This document shows, piece after piece, positions 1-14,500 of a DNA stretch of 64,000 nucleotides. Source of the DNA: Bagarius yarrelli (Eukaryota > Chordata > Actinopteri > Siluriformes > Sisoridae). Where the stretch lies: positions 449,501 to 513,500 of the forward strand of contig VCAZ01000148.1 in assembly GCA_005784505.1 (NCBI GenBank), in the 5' to 3' direction. The notes under the pieces are model-generated. The model made no database searches, had not been told where the DNA came from, and saw only the letters and a program-made list of their open reading frames with translations. Position numbers and translations under genes: made by a program. Position 1 is the first letter of the stretch, and every line of letters starts with the position of its first letter.

Positions 1-302
1 GATTAAACTGCAATCTATAGAGCTTTAAGACTAAAGCATTACCTGGCTGCACTTTTACATATTTCGCAAGGCAACTGCCCTATTGGTGCAGTTACTAACA
101 TTTTATTCAGCTGAATCCTAATTTCTGATTAAATTTGTTTTCACAATTTCCATCATTACATCCTGTTAGCATATGAAAAAAGGGTGTCTGCTATCCATCC
201 GTCCATATTTTGTAAAAGTTGAATTTTTTTTGAATGTTAGACTAAAAATCACAGGGCAGAATTGAAATAGATGCTGTAGAACAGCTGTGCCTTCCAGTTA
301 AT

Positions 303-486
303 CACCCCATACACTCACACATTTACATTTATGACATTTGGCAGATGCACTTATCCAGAACAACTCTTATTTTCTCTTTTTTTTTTTATAAAACTGTGAA
401 ATTAGGGGCTAAGGGCTTTGCTAAGGGGCCCAGAATCAAACCCACGTCTCCCAATAAGCAATCCAACACCTAGCACCACTTTCCCT
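303..486 (-). mobile_element. tRNA-derived SINE, family B (degenerate)
   Basis: Carries the family phrases CATTTGGCAGATGCACTTAT and AGGGGCCCAGAATCAAACCC. It reads antisense: tail first, tRNA-like head last. Confidence 0.65.
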
Positions 487-570
487 CACATACTCCTACA
501 GCTAGTTTCTATGAGTTGCCATTTTACATAAAGACATGAATGTGTTTAGTTATGTTTTGTTATGTGTATC

Positions 571-660
571 ATGGCTGCACGATATTAAAAAAAAATCTAA
601 CATTGCGATATTTTGTTTTCTGCACAATATATTGCAATATAAATAAATTTTACCAGATGA
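571..660. mobile_element. hAT-like non-autonomous element fragment
   Basis: GGCTGCACGATATTAAAA plus repeated GCGATAT/CAATAT wording, shared with 12368, 26208 and 46306. Confidence 0.4.
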
Positions 661-1599
661 TTTGAATAGCTGTATTTAAAAAGGATTTATTACTTTAAAA
701 TAATTTGGGTGATATTGTAAGAAAGTATATCTGCATGAAATATAACACACGCATTATAATCATAGATAATAGCAATAGAATAAAGATATAAATAAAATAA
801 TCACTGCTTTATGAAATTAAATAATGAAATATAAAATCACATTGTATAGTCATCACCATATAAATTCAGTACAATTAATCTTTGTGAATGCTACCTTAAT
901 ATTTTAATCACAAGATCAATTATTATATAAATACAATTTTAGTTTATATTTCCAGCCATTTGGAAATATAACTGGTGCATGCAGTGAGCAATAATTTATC
1001 AAAAATTTTACTGTTACATGTGATTTTGGAATAACAAACAGATTTTTTTATATGCAGTGCCATCAGGCAGATTAGCAGAAGACTACAGCTTTAGAGAACG
1101 ACTACAGCTTTAGAGAACGGCTGCAGGGTCCTGTAAAGTCTTCTATTAAATGCATCATGCAAATGAAATCGTCCCAGAGTTCGAGCGCCAAAGGCAAGCT
1201 TCATAATCCAATTAATCAGCGTCTGGTCTGCGATCACTTTTTAAGGAGGGGTTTCTGTGCTAAAAAGAAAACTATGAAATCGATGGATTCTGTTTTTCTG
1301 ATCTTGTTTCTTTTCTCTTAGTAATTATGTTAGTGTGTATAAAGCTTACAATAACCTCCAGTAAAACAACACCTAGTATTTAATGTGCATGGTGGTGCCA
1401 CCCTTTATGTTATGAACATGAAAATATCATGGAGATGCAGTATCTTCATCATTATTATTATTATCACTCACTCTGGAGTGGATACTTCCAGGGAACCGAG
1501 GCTTTTAAAGCAGGTATACACTCCATATGAGACCCCAGTTAGCACACACATTCACAGACACACACTTTTACTTCTAATGGGCAAATTTAGCATTATCAG

Positions 1600-1886
1600 T
1601 ACGGTGACTTAGTGGTTAGCATTGTTGTCTTGCAGCAAGAAGGACCTGAGTTCGATTCCCTTTCTGTGTGGAGTTTGCATGTTCTCCCCGTGCTTACTTA
1701 TACTACAGTTTCCTTCCACAGTCCAAAAATAGGTATGTTAGATTCTAAATTGCCTATAGGAGTAAGTGTGTGTGTTCAGGGTGTACCCATCCTACCCTTT
1801 TGCCCTTTTTAAAGATGGCTGGTATCGGCTGCAGCAAATCCAGACCCAGAATTAGAGAATAAGCAGGTATAGAAGATGAATAAATA
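1600..1886 (+). mobile_element. tRNA-derived SINE, family A
   Basis: A-box-like GGTGACTTAGTGGTTAGCA and B-box-like GAGTTCGATTCCC, then GGAGTTTGCATGTTCTCC, CACAGTCCAAAAA and a tail ending in GAATAAATA. Confidence 0.8.
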
Positions 1887-2160
1887 TACCTAGTGACATA
1901 TTTTTCAGATTTGTGACCATGTGAAATTTTACAAAGGACACTAACCTATGCTCAGATTCAGACTGACTCTGGATCAGTGAGACAGCAGCGCCATTCTGCT
2001 GTGTTTGGACTGATGAGTTCCAAAATAATTTGATGAATCATCCTGTGTTCTCTAACGGTGTTGGAGTGCTGCTAGACAGTTCTTGAATAAATATGGGAAT
2101 AGGGGCATAAAATGATTTCGGGTATAATTTTAGTGCACTGTGCGTGTGTGTGTTTGAGAG

Positions 2161-2854
2161 TGTGTTGAAGAACACCTCGTATTGGCACGTGCTGTCACTT
2201 CAGTGCTGGACAGCGCCGCGGTGAGTGGGACGGGCCAATAGTGCGCTGTTGGTGGTGCATCCTTTTTTTTTTTGACTCATTCAGTTGCGGTTAGGATACG
2301 GGGAAAAAAGGGTCCAGATTCGGTCTTCATTATGCCATTACTAATGGTGTTATATTAGCATCCACCCTCTAGAGCTATAGAAGCTATAGGATTTGGCGCG
2401 TTAACTCCGCCCCCTCCGCGCTCCAGAAGGTGGAAAATCCCGTCTTAACTCAAATCCTCATTTCCGCGTCCATTGCCGGTCATTCACAACGCGTCGTGCT
2501 ATCTTGATCAGGATTTTTTTTTTTAAATTATTAATTAATTAATTTTGTCGATTAAGGCCGGTTGGTGTAAGAAGTTCTTTACATAAAGCTGAATTTCTGA
2601 GCTGCTCCTGCCGGGTGTCTGATCTAACTGCACACCGCTGCGTGCCTCTTTGATCATCGGCTTTCCAGTGGATGCTCCCCGAGGCAGAACGACCTCAGCC
2701 GCCGGTACCGACTGATTACTCACTGGTGTTTAAGTTAACGGATGCGGTAGACATGAGAAACAGCGCGATGGAGCCGCTGATCGCATGCTGATGTTTGCAT
2801 CCACGATGGATTCTTGTATGTCCGCCTTAAGCTTCCGATTTCACAGCATCATAA
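2161..2854 (+). promoter_or_regulatory. ppp2r2b: Probable ppp2r2b proximal promoter and 5' UTR
   Basis: GC content and CpG rise just upstream of the first coding exon. A CCAAT box lies at 2235-2239 and an Sp1-type CCGCCCC at 2407-2413. There is no clear TATA box and the start site cannot be fixed. The CAG repeat found 5' of human PPP2R2B is not present here. Confidence 0.45.
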
Positions 2855-2924
2855 ATGGAGGAGGAGAGTGACAGCCGCAAGATCAACAACAGCTTCCTTC
2901 GGGATCACAACTATGCAACAGAAG
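2855..2924 (+). CDS. ppp2r2b: ppp2r2b coding exon 1
   Basis: Residues 1-23 plus one base. The start is the first ATG giving the MEE...RKINNSF B55 N-terminus. The donor is G|GTACGT. Confidence 0.93.
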
Positions 2925-5900
2925 GTACGTGTAAAAGTCGATGGATTTTTTGTGATGTGTTTCAGTAAAGTCAGATATGTGAATGGTGCCATGGATTAAT
3001 AAGGCTGTAATGTAGCCTACATGTTGCACGCACGACCCCGCCTTGTTTGTACACGTTTCTCTAATATGGTTCCGGATAAATCTGCGCCATAGTACGGATT
3101 GTGCAGGTCACATTCATGGGATGAGGTCTGTGTAAGAGTAAATCTGTGTCGATCTAAAGATATCATATGGTACCCTTTTTTTTTTGTACATTCCGATCCA
3201 AGGTGTCACTGTGGCACCATTCACCGCGCGCACAGTGACTCAGATGTTGCATTGCGGAGATTTAGCGGCTGGGTTTGCGCCGACACCCAGAAGAGAAGAT
3301 CACATAGTGGATCCACTCTTTAATTCATGTATAACCTAGATACGACGCATTCGATGATGAGGATGATTAGGATGGTAATGTAAATGTGGCAATGATTCCG
3401 ATTTCAAATGAAATCCTAAATTGGTCATTGGAATAAAAATTCAGATTAGATATCCAGTCTTACATAAAATAATTATGGTCGAAAAGAGAGCTCTGTCTAG
3501 AAGGATCTGGATGTTGCAGACTCCTGCAGGGCTCGTCACAGATGCCAGAAATCAATAGGCTGTCTGTGGAATATCACTGGCTGCATCAGAATTAAGCTAT
3601 GAAACTCATGAATATTATCATCGTAATAATCCTGATCAGGGTGGCAGAAAGTGCATGGCAAGGACACACCCTGAATGGAACACCATCGCAGAACACCATA
3701 CACACCTTCAGACAGTCGTTTACAGCTATAGGGATCATTCAGCATAGACTATTTTAGAGGATGGAAGGAAATCCACGTGGTCAAGGGAAGGAAGAAACTC
3801 CACACCTGATCTTAACCTCTAATTCAGAGCTTTTTAGATAATTACTTCTCTTGTAATCTGATAGATTAGCAATTCTCCTGTATCCCTCCAGACCAGGAAT
3901 AGGTCTTATATTTTTTTAAAAAGAGCTTATGTGACCGAAGAAAGTGTGGGTGCAGTGTGTTGTGGCCTTGCACGTAGCACGGAGTATCAGCAGATTGTAT
4001 CTTCCTGGTCATTGATTAAAAGCATTTAAAAAGCTTCTGTAATACTGAGCCAGTGGAAAGATGCAATAAGCAACCAGCACGCCTTAAAACTCTCTGTTTA
4101 TGACCACTCTGAGGGCCTGAGGCCAGTCTGTAAATCAAACTTGAAACTCTTAGTCTCACAAATACATGCACAGCATGAGCAAGCTGCACCCCACTGGCTC
4201 TAAAAGCCTATCTAACCGGGCTGCCTGTCTGAGGCATATGGATGCTGGTTCATGGTCAGAAATGGACGCTGAATACTTAATATAATTTGGTGGCATTGAA
4301 TAAAATATATAAGAAAAGGGCAATGGTGGTTTTTGTTTTGTGTGGGTTTTTTTTCAAATCACACTTAAGTGGGTCAGTTTGTATATATGGTCAAGCTGTG
4401 AGTAGTTCAAGCTCCAGGTCTCAATCCACATAGACAAATTTAATTTTGCATCCCAGCCTCATTAATCCTTACCCCAGTCCTCACTCCACAATGCCCCCAC
4501 AACCTTATTTCCTGTAATCAGATGTAAAGATTTATCCAGTGTACTAATTACAGACATTGGGGTCAAACACTCTTTCATCTGTACTACCCAGCCAGTATGC
4601 ATTTGGTAAACTTTATTATACACACTACATTTTACAATATTATAGATCAACATATTATTAGCATTATAATTCAGAGAGTGGCCCTTATTAAGCCTATTAT
4701 AGTGTCCCCTACTTTTAAAATGAGCCTTTATGTGCAGTAATTCACTGACTGCACAACTAATAAGCTGACGAGCTCTCCCCAGTGTAGACATCCTGGGTCT
4801 GTGGATGCCTCACATTTTAATGACGTGGACACTTTGTCCTTTCCGCTATAGAAATACGCATTGGATTTTTTAGCAAGGGTGCCCTAGTTTGAGGTGATGA
4901 AAGAATTCCCAAGTGAGATCGCTTAAACCTGAGCGTAATGCCTCGTAATGCATATGAGTATTGGCTTTACACAGATAATTGCTTGTATCAACCTTTAGAA
5001 TAGCAAAATATAATGGTTCGTATTCAATTGTCCATTCTCCACACACCTGCGCCTGATGACCCAACAGGGTGACCTTGGAAAATACACTTCCAACATTTGC
5101 ACACCACATTGTCTAATTTACTGAAGTGCCACAGTGTAAGTAATTCAATTTCACAAGGTTCCTTAGTAACCCCACTAGTGGTTTCTTAAGTCCCAGACCT
5201 AATAAAGCACTGACAGGCATTCCATAGGCTACAAAGGGTTAATAAAAAAAGGAGGTATGTAAATGTGCTGAAAGTTAACAGTCTGCTCTCTAATGGCGTT
5301 TCCCTTTTGTATGAAAAACAGTGAAGAAACCTATTCAATAATCACATGATCATTAGGGATGTGTAAAGATATTTTACATCTTCTGTGTTTTAATATTTAT
5401 AATATTTATGAATGACCTCTACATGCTGTGTTAATGCAAAGTCAATTCAGCTCGAATATTTGCTTTCGTAATAGAGTCTAGGATATTATTGATGGTAATA
5501 AGCATCATTGGGGTAACATCTGCACAGAGCACTGCCATTTTTTTTGCATTTGTAGGGTAGGATTAATTTGGCAGCAATGGTAATACAATCATAACTGCCA
5601 GATCATCAGCATCTGAACCCAGGAATTAAATTTTAGGGAAAACATTGCAGGCCTTTTTTTTAGCTTCAGTTGTAATTTTAATGAATGAATAAAGATGAAC
5701 ATTTTGGAAAAACTGGCTAGAGTAAACTAGCATGTGTGTTTGCATAGTTCATTAGGCTGCCTAAGTGAGTAGATTTGGTAAAACACATCTGTTTTAATGT
5801 TGGTACAAAAACACAGCTTGTTTTCCATGTTTGTCTATTTTCTCACGGTGAATGTCACTCTTTCGTTCGGTCGCACTCTTATTCCTAAGATATGCCATCG

Positions 5901-8507
5901 TAAAGTGTTATTATTTTAACACTAAAATCAGACTTGTTAAACCTCAGAGTTCAGAATGAAGATTAGCAGTATGGGATGTCTGGGTCTCCATTTTAAAGGT
6001 AGTTTTAAGCAAACGATTTGAAAATATCAACAATAATGAGGGTCAAATGACATATTTTCAAGATTCCCATGCCGAATTCTTCCTACATTAATGGAGTCAA
6101 TGTGACATTTAAATTGACACAAATTTTCATATTACTTCTCCTTCCGTGTACAAGCTGAGAAGCTGGAGACAACAGTACAGACTCAATGCGCCTCATTAGC
6201 ATAACAGAGATGCCATCAACCTGACATTTGGCTAATAGTGGTAGGATTGATGTGCTAGTGCGGTTAAGGAGGCCCGACCTTCATTTTCATTTGTGCTTGG
6301 TGGGCTTAATTGCCCAAAACGTACATGCTTACATATTTCTTCATTCCTATACGCTTGTTCTAAACAACCTGTGTTCTGATGGAGAACATGCTGAAAAAGC
6401 ATTCTCAGTTGTACTGCTAAACAGTTGCCTCACACACACAGTGTGTACGGCTTGACAGAGATGGATTGCTTCCTTTTTTAAACGTAATAAGAATTTACAG
6501 TTAATTAAATACCCCAAGCATTATTGTATTAGGCTCGGTGATTGATGGTCAGTGTTTAAAAGGGGCAGGGTGTGTCTCGGACAGCCTCTTAGCCCCCTAG
6601 GTCATGGACTAGTAGAAGTTTAGGCACACATTAGGACGATGATGATGTGATTTCTGGTGTCACTGTAAAATACTTACTATTTACATGTCATATAAATTTG
6701 TTTGCTTAATCACATGTTCTTTATACCGTACTTTAAGCACGATGTAGGCTAGCAGGTGTTTTTTATTAATGTTTGTACAAATATACAAATACACACATTT
6801 GGGGTCAAAATTGTTTGTCTGTTTCTTTTTTTTTTTTTTTGCTGGGAGGCTTCAGGAAAAAAAATGAAGCCATTCTCGACAGATGTCTGTCTCAATATTA
6901 TGTTTAAAGACCAGAACATTTATGAATGAGCTAATGTGCATTCTATAAAGAGAAACACTCACACACCTCTTCCTTATTTGTATGAATCATATCGACACAC
7001 GTTTACTAAGCTTCTCTCTCACTCTTTGTATTCAAAGTGTGTGTTACTCACTCCAATGTGTTTTGCACATCTATGGGAAAATGAAGCCATTTTATTTCAT
7101 AAAAGAAACACAGGGAATGTTGATGCTTGCTGGGTTTTGCAGTGCATCGTGTGAAAGAGCAAACGTTTCATTTTTTAACTAGAGAGACAGCTCTTAAAAT
7201 GGCTGACACCCTGATCAGTACTGAACTACACTCTGATTGGTACAACCCATTAGTTTATGTGGCGTAAATTTAACTGAAGAAAAACGACCTCCAGGTTGTT
7301 AGTTCATACTTATGCGAGAATTTAAACCACGAATCTCAAATAATGAGTTTAATACATTAATTTTATTCAAGCAATGCAATGTTTATTTTTATTTCTACTG
7401 TTATTTGATAAGGCACAGGAATAATGTGTACATCAATTTTTTGGGGGCTTATCTGTGTGTAACTTTGGTAAAATCTGGTGGATGGTTCCCAAATACTTAA
7501 CGGTTCATAAATTCATACTTTTAATAAACTATAATGCATGAGCTGTAAAGTACACATCACTGATACAGCAATGATTTCGGCCCCAGGTTCAAGTTCAAGT
7601 TCAAGGAGCTTTATTGTCATTTCAATCATATATTGCAGATGCAGTACACAGTGAGATGAGATAACGTTTCTCCAGGACCCCCTGGTGCTACACAAAACAT
7701 AGAATTTACAAAACAACAAAGAGCCACTAAACAGGATAGACATAAAGTGCATGTGTGCAACCTGGTGCAATAAACAATACAAACATTACAAAGACAGTGC
7801 AAAAAAGACAATAAGGGATGGGACATAATGGAATAGCACCAACCATAGTGTAAATGGAGTAGACACGAAATGTGCAAATTACAGATAAAAAATGTATCTA
7901 GCTTTGAAAAAAAAACGAGCTAATGAAATATTCATTATAACTGTTATTGTTAAAAAATGTTGTGCACAGCTTTAAATCAGAACTAATTACTGAAGATATG
8001 ATTAAAAAGCCATGAATTACATTTTAAACAATTTTTATCTAGATTATTATGCTACATTTCTTGTTTCTTTGCATGTAAATTTCTCCTTTTCTGCTTAGTC
8101 TAAGATGAAGCATTCTGGTAAAAATAGCAGCGCGGTCCCTCGGCGCTCAGAAAACGGCCTAGACATGCAGACTGAGCCTCGTTTGATGGGGGCTGATACT
8201 AATACACCCGCCCTGCCAGCACAATTTACACCCTGGCTCTCACTCTTGGTTAATACCCCATACTGTACGAAGCCTTGAGTGTTATTATTGCTGCTACAAA
8301 AAGGAAAGAGATTGGGGGAGGTTAAGGTGGGGTTGGGGGCAAAGTGCAGCCAACAGGACTGCCAACACAAATCTCCCCAGGCTACAGTTTAAGATTTTAG
8401 TCATAAAAAGCAATTTTCGTAACCCAACAGGGCCACATTGATTATTTAGGTGAAAACTGGAAGGCAAAAATATTGAAGCTCAGAGAGAAAGGAACAGGAG
8501 AGAGAGA

Positions 8508-8552
<45 letters not shown>

Positions 8553-11500
8553 GATATGGACATGTTGGAGATTATCCAATGGTGAATGAACCGACTTATA
8601 ATATTACCTACACGAAAGCGGTAACCTAGAACCTGGTTCTATCTCCAAAATTTGCCAGATTCTCGCCAGATGTCTGTCTCACTATTATGTTTAAAGACCA
8701 GAACATTTATGAATGAGCTAATGTGCATTCTATAAAGAGAAACACTCACACACCTCTTTTTTTATTTCTGTATGAATCATATCGACACATGTTTACTAAG
8801 CTTCTCTCTCACTCTTTGTATTCAAAGTGTGTTACTCACTCCAATGTGTTTTGCACATCTGTGGGAAAATTATGTGCCTATTAATGATCTGTGAAAAGAA
8901 GGCCATTACATGCTTTTACACAACCCCCTCCTTATACACTCCCACACACACATGAACGACACACCCTTTTTACTCCATTTTTTATAGAAATGGGGTTAAT
9001 TGGGTTTTACACTCTTCTCCCCAGCAAAGTATTGTCGAGACAGAGGCCCCACCTTTAGGAAGTGCAATAGAAAGCCAGCAGCCACGGCGTTTGGATCAGC
9101 AGGTGGTAGAGATGATTACCCCAGTGTGCAGTGTTCTCAGATGAAGGCTTGTGTCTGCTGAAATGAGTCCAGACCTGCTGTGTTTGCTGGCCCACCAGCT
9201 GCCCTTTATATCTTTCTGCTTTTGAAATAGCCAGACATCGCTTTGCAGAGTTGTCTGCTGATTGGCGAGTCAGTCGATACACCGAATACATGTTACAAAG
9301 CATGCGTGACTAGCAGCACAGCAGTCCAGCAGCTTTAACACGTGTTTGTTGTAAGGTGGATTAAGCGGAGAAAATTGATTGGTAGATTTGGTATAATTTT
9401 CCATTGTGGAAACTTCACAGGAGGACGTGATTGGGCTTGAATGATAGGAATAAACCTCCACTGGGCTCTTCTTCCTAACGACAAAGCTATTGCTTTATGA
9501 ATAGGAAAACCTGATATTGCACTGAAGGAGAACATCATGAGATTTTTGTGCATTATGTATATCAGCTCGCTTGCAAATACCTGATCATAGTTTTTGTCAT
9601 AAATATAATTTTAAATAATCTTGTACCTGTGCAGAGTGGGGTCAGTTCTTCACCTTGTAAATTGTACTACAGATTGTATACAAAATTAATAACACTCACA
9701 TATAAAAAAATTATTGATTAGCATTTGGACAACCAAACATTGTGTATTAACATTTGTATCGGATGTTGCTAACATTTAAATAGTGACATGAGTTTATGTG
9801 ATTTAGATGTAGCTAGTAAACATATTCCGTTTTTATTGTATTATCTGTTGGCCACTCAGTTACGAGTGTCAGTCCGAAAGCGCATACATACTATTGGCTG
9901 TATACTAGTGGACAAAACCTGAGTATGCGAGACGTCTATCGAAATTCTTAGTATTTTGAAGTATGCATACGATGTACACTTTTCTATCCTATTAGGCAGA
10001 GACCTTATTCATATTTTGTTTAATAATAAATAAATGAAGGGGGCAGCATGGTGCCTTAATGGTTAGCACTGTTGCAAGGAGGTTCAATTTCCAGACAGGG
10101 GCCTCTCTCTATGGAGTTTGCATGTTCTCCCGGTGCTTGTGTGGGTTTACTCCGTGTTCTCCGGTTTCCTTCCACAGTCCAAAAACATGCATGTTAGGTT
10201 GATTGGTGATTCTATATTGCCCATAAATCTATAAATTGCCCTAAACTGCCCATACTTTATAGCACATTGAAATTATTTCTTCGCATATACCAGCTTAGAA
10301 AGTTATGGTCAGGGCCCAGCTATGATGCAGCACCCCTGGAGCAGCACCCAACAGTGGCAGACTGGAGGTGGTGGGGCTTGAACCCAGATCTTCCTGCTCA
10401 TCCAAACAACAACTCATTGCCTTAACCATTTAAGCCACCACTGCCCTTGCTCCCTCTTCTTCGCTTGTAAAATCATTCCTGTTAGTCAAATGCAGTCGCT
10501 AGAATTATTTTTTTACCAGACAGCACAGCGCATCAAGCCTCAGAATTGTTTCTGCTCAAAGGCTTTATCTTGGAAGGTGCGTCTTATTGCGCATGTGCGT
10601 TCGAATAAAATCCTCTTTGCAGGCTGATCTTTTAGACATGCAGAGCTCAGCAGAAGGACTCTAATCTCAGGGGCAGTGGTTAAGGTTTAAGGCTGCCTCA
10701 CCACCTTCCATTAAACGTTCCAGTTAGCTTTATACAAAAGAAAGAAAATACACTTTTTTTGTTGGGGTGGCTACAAAATAAAAGTTAACAGGGGAATTAT
10801 ACGTGCCTGAATGTGTGGAAGTGTTCCCGGTGGTGCTGTTGAGTATCAGCAGACACACGGTGACCTACATACTGCAGGATCAGCTCCTCTCTCCTGTCAT
10901 ACTGCAGGGCTGGGGTTTCCGCATTTTTTTTGTGTGTTTTTTGTGAAGGTTGATTTAACAATTAGATTAAATCTCATCCATTTAGATTATCATATCATCA
11001 TCTTGTTTAATTTCACCTCTATGTCAGTCTTTCTTGGTCTCTTCAGTCTCTTGGCATGTAGGCATAGGCTTTTTCTGCTCCGTGTTCCCATTTGAGATCT
11101 CCATGATTCAATCATGTGCTTATTGTGTTGACTCAGAGGTCAGGAAACTCGGTCTTTGAATACAATAAAAGGGAAAATAACTGGGGATTGCAGTCTATTC
11201 AGTGCTTGGGGTACTTTTTTTTGGCATTTCAGTCTTTTTTTTCCCCAGCTGCCTCAGTGATAGGGAGGCACCTGTGATACACGCTCTACAGCCAGCAGCG
11301 ATGCTGCGATAGGACCGGTTGGCACGGTAACCTACTTTGTAGCCTGTGAGAAATGAGAATTTTTTTCCATTTCCGTCAAGGACAGCTCTGTCCCGATCAA
11401 GACAACATGCTGTTATGTGACTAAAACCCTGTGACCGTGCTACATTAAGGGTTGCTGAAGTGTAGCATGGGCGTCTCTAGATCTCTTTCTGTTAAGGAAC

Positions 11501-14500
11501 CTTCCAAATAATTAGTCAATATTACTTAACCATTTCACTGGTAGGATCTGGAGGTCTAAATCCCCAGTGTCTGATTTGCACTTGTTTATCTTAAGGGAGG
11601 ATAAAAGAGAATACCAGACACACAGCAAGCTGATTATAGATTTAGTGATTGCTCTAGTCCAGTGTGTTGATAATGAGATCTATCTGTATAAGTGATCCAG
11701 CTAAAGAATGCAGGTTTTTTTCCAGCAATCGCATGGTGGAAGGGATTTAAAGCGCATTTAATGCAGGAGAAGGCCCACAGGGTATCTGATTTGCATACTG
11801 ACTTTCAATTCTTCACTCGAAAGTGATTAGGATGAATTTCTCCCCTTCCTTGCTTCTCCTCTGCTTTGGCCTCGGTGAAATCCTGCTGTGATCTGTATCT
11901 GTCTCTTTGTCTCTCCATCAACCGTCAGACATAAGAAATTTTCAGGTCAGGTTTATATAAATGACACAATCAAGTGGCTCACACATCTATAGTGGCTTTG
12001 TGTGTAAGGGATTAAGGTTATACTACCTTTTTTGCCACTGGCTGGATGTGGGATTCATATCATGCCTGTTTATATCCCCAGTGTGTCCAGGAAACAGCAG
12101 GGCTTCCATGATAATCCTCTCAATCCTGCTTCCATCACCACCCGCATTTACACTCTATTAAACCCCTAAAGCTGGTATCACGTCTGAGTGAGTCTGCTAA
12201 CCACAAAAAACCCTAACAAAAGGTTCTAATAAGAGCCGAATTTATATTTTATATGGTTTAGTAGTGATAATTGCAGCTGAGTCGTATCGGCTGCATCACT
12301 TGGGACAGAAATAAATATCTTAGAATGGCAAAGGTCATTGCTGTCTAATTCTTTGATAAACAGATTTTAGGCTGTGTATTGGCAAAGGCCTCACGATGCA
12401 ATCTATATAACGATATGTGAGTCACAAGATATATATATATATATCACAATATACTGAAGTACAAATGAATAAAAATACAACAAATACAAACTGACAATGA
12501 CAAGAGTGGCAACTACAGGAGTGGAGAAGGAAGTCGTTTGACACCCACTTAGGGTTTTAATTAAATATTAACATATAAACGTAAGTCACTTCCAAGCGTA
12601 ATTTAAATATCGTTCGTAAAAATATCGCAATACTTAGCTTTATGGATATTGTTACACAGCCCTAACGTAGGGATGAGCCATATGATCCAAATAATCGTCT
12701 TACAAATCCCAAAAGCATTTCTATGTGTTATGCAATAAATGAAATAAGTCTTTATTATAATAATGTAATAATGTATCAGCTGCTTCAAGTTCTAACCTCT
12801 CATAGCCTTTTATACGTTTATTATCATTTTCAGAATCACATTCTCAACGAGGTGTCGGAAAAGTGCATTATGATGTAATTTATTGGTATTATATTTTCAG
12901 ATTGTCCAGCCCTTTTCGGTACTAGACTGTAAACCGAGAGGATAAAACAAAAGAGTAAAAAAGCCCTTAGGACTTTCATTGCTCTTTATCTATTGATAGC
13001 ACTCAAGCTATGAGCACTAAAGTCACACATTGCCACGTAATACACTTCACCAAACCGTGATGGAAGTGGTTTCCATGGCAACAGCTTCCTCTCATCCCCC
13101 ATTCACCAAGCTTTAAATCCACCGTGGGGGTGTGAGTAGGAAAGCTCCCGTTCTCTCTCTCTCTCTCTCTCTCTTCCTGTTAGATTTGAGCTCCTCTATT
13201 TTTCATGCGCACGCCACTGGAGACACATTTACTCTGAGCAAAATTATTACTCGGATTTTCTGTTATTTTGTTCCATGCAGATTTGTGATATGTGACTCGA
13301 AGCAGCTTGCAGATGCTGTCGTTCCAAAGCCTGCAATTTTCTGCCCAAACACTATTTTTTACTACAATTTCATGCATCCTTTTTATTTTTTAACATTATT
13401 CGTTATTTGGAAAGTAGAACAGGACTGTTGCACTTGACTAGCGTGTGTGCAGCTGCATAAAACTGCAGAATTAACACTGCCATTGGTGAAGCGTTCTGTA
13501 ACAGAGCCTGAACTGTGCTGCAAGTAATACTGAATAAAAGCTTTATTTGTGTCCTGTGTGTTGCACAATGCTTAAATGTGTTTAATTTAAGCTAATGAGA
13601 CACAGGTAAATCCTAGCAAATCGGTTTTATTGAGCATTTTTGGTAATCTTTTTAGTATTTCTGGTTCTGTGAAGTGTGCATGAGAATTTCCTTGATATTT
13701 TTTCGTTCTAGTTGAATGAGCAATCTCTCTAGAGGAACATAGAAGGAAATCTTCAAACAGCAACACCGAATCCATTGTAGTGTCTGCTGAAGCCAAGCTT
13801 TTTGGTAATGCTTTCATTTAAAAAGATGATTATGGTATAGTGAATTCCACCTCAAAGGATTACATTTCATGCTTCCCAGGTCAAAGCGTCGGATCATCTC
13901 ACAAGCCAGCTTTAGCTTATTTTATGCGAAAATGTGGGTCACTAGGACAGAATTAAAATATGATCAAGGAAGTCAGATTACAGGATATATAAATTTTATA
14001 AATATATATACATTTTTTTAGTAACGTCTCTGGCCTGGTTTGAAGACATCTGAATGCACAAAAATTACATATGGCCACTTAAAAAACTTGATTATTACCC
14101 TTATCATTGCCGGTTTTAACTGATTTGCGTTTACGTTAATATTTAATTAAAATCCTTAGTGCATGTCAAACATTTACATTTACATCATTTGGCAGACTTC
14201 CTGGTTCAAAGCCACTCACAATTATTTCTTTTATACACTTGAGTAATTACTGTTTAGGGGCCTTGTTTAGGGGCCCCAGCAGTGGTAACTTGCCGGTGCT
14301 GGAAATCGAATCCCAATCTTCCAATTAGCAGTCTTAACACCATAAACACTGAGCCACTACTTCCCTGAGATCCCAAACGACTTCCTCCTCTGCTTCTATA
14401 ATTGTCTCTGACGCATATGGCCATTGTTTTAGAAGTAAGCATGGCGGAAAAAATAGGTCGCTTCCGCCTTTGTTAAATTTTTGGCTGTTTTTTTTTTTTT

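Larger units (their letters stand above)
1..2160. other. Upstream non-coding DNA
   Basis: AT-rich sequence with no supported exon. It holds an old SINE (303-486), a GCTGCACGAT-type transposon remnant (571-660), a SINE (1600-1886) and an exact 19 bp tandem duplication (1081-1118). Confidence 0.6.

Noticed and set aside
4462..5109. Two antisense open frames (109 and 79 residues) in ppp2r2b intron 1
   Set aside because: No recognisable domain, no splice context, and ordinary AT-rich composition.
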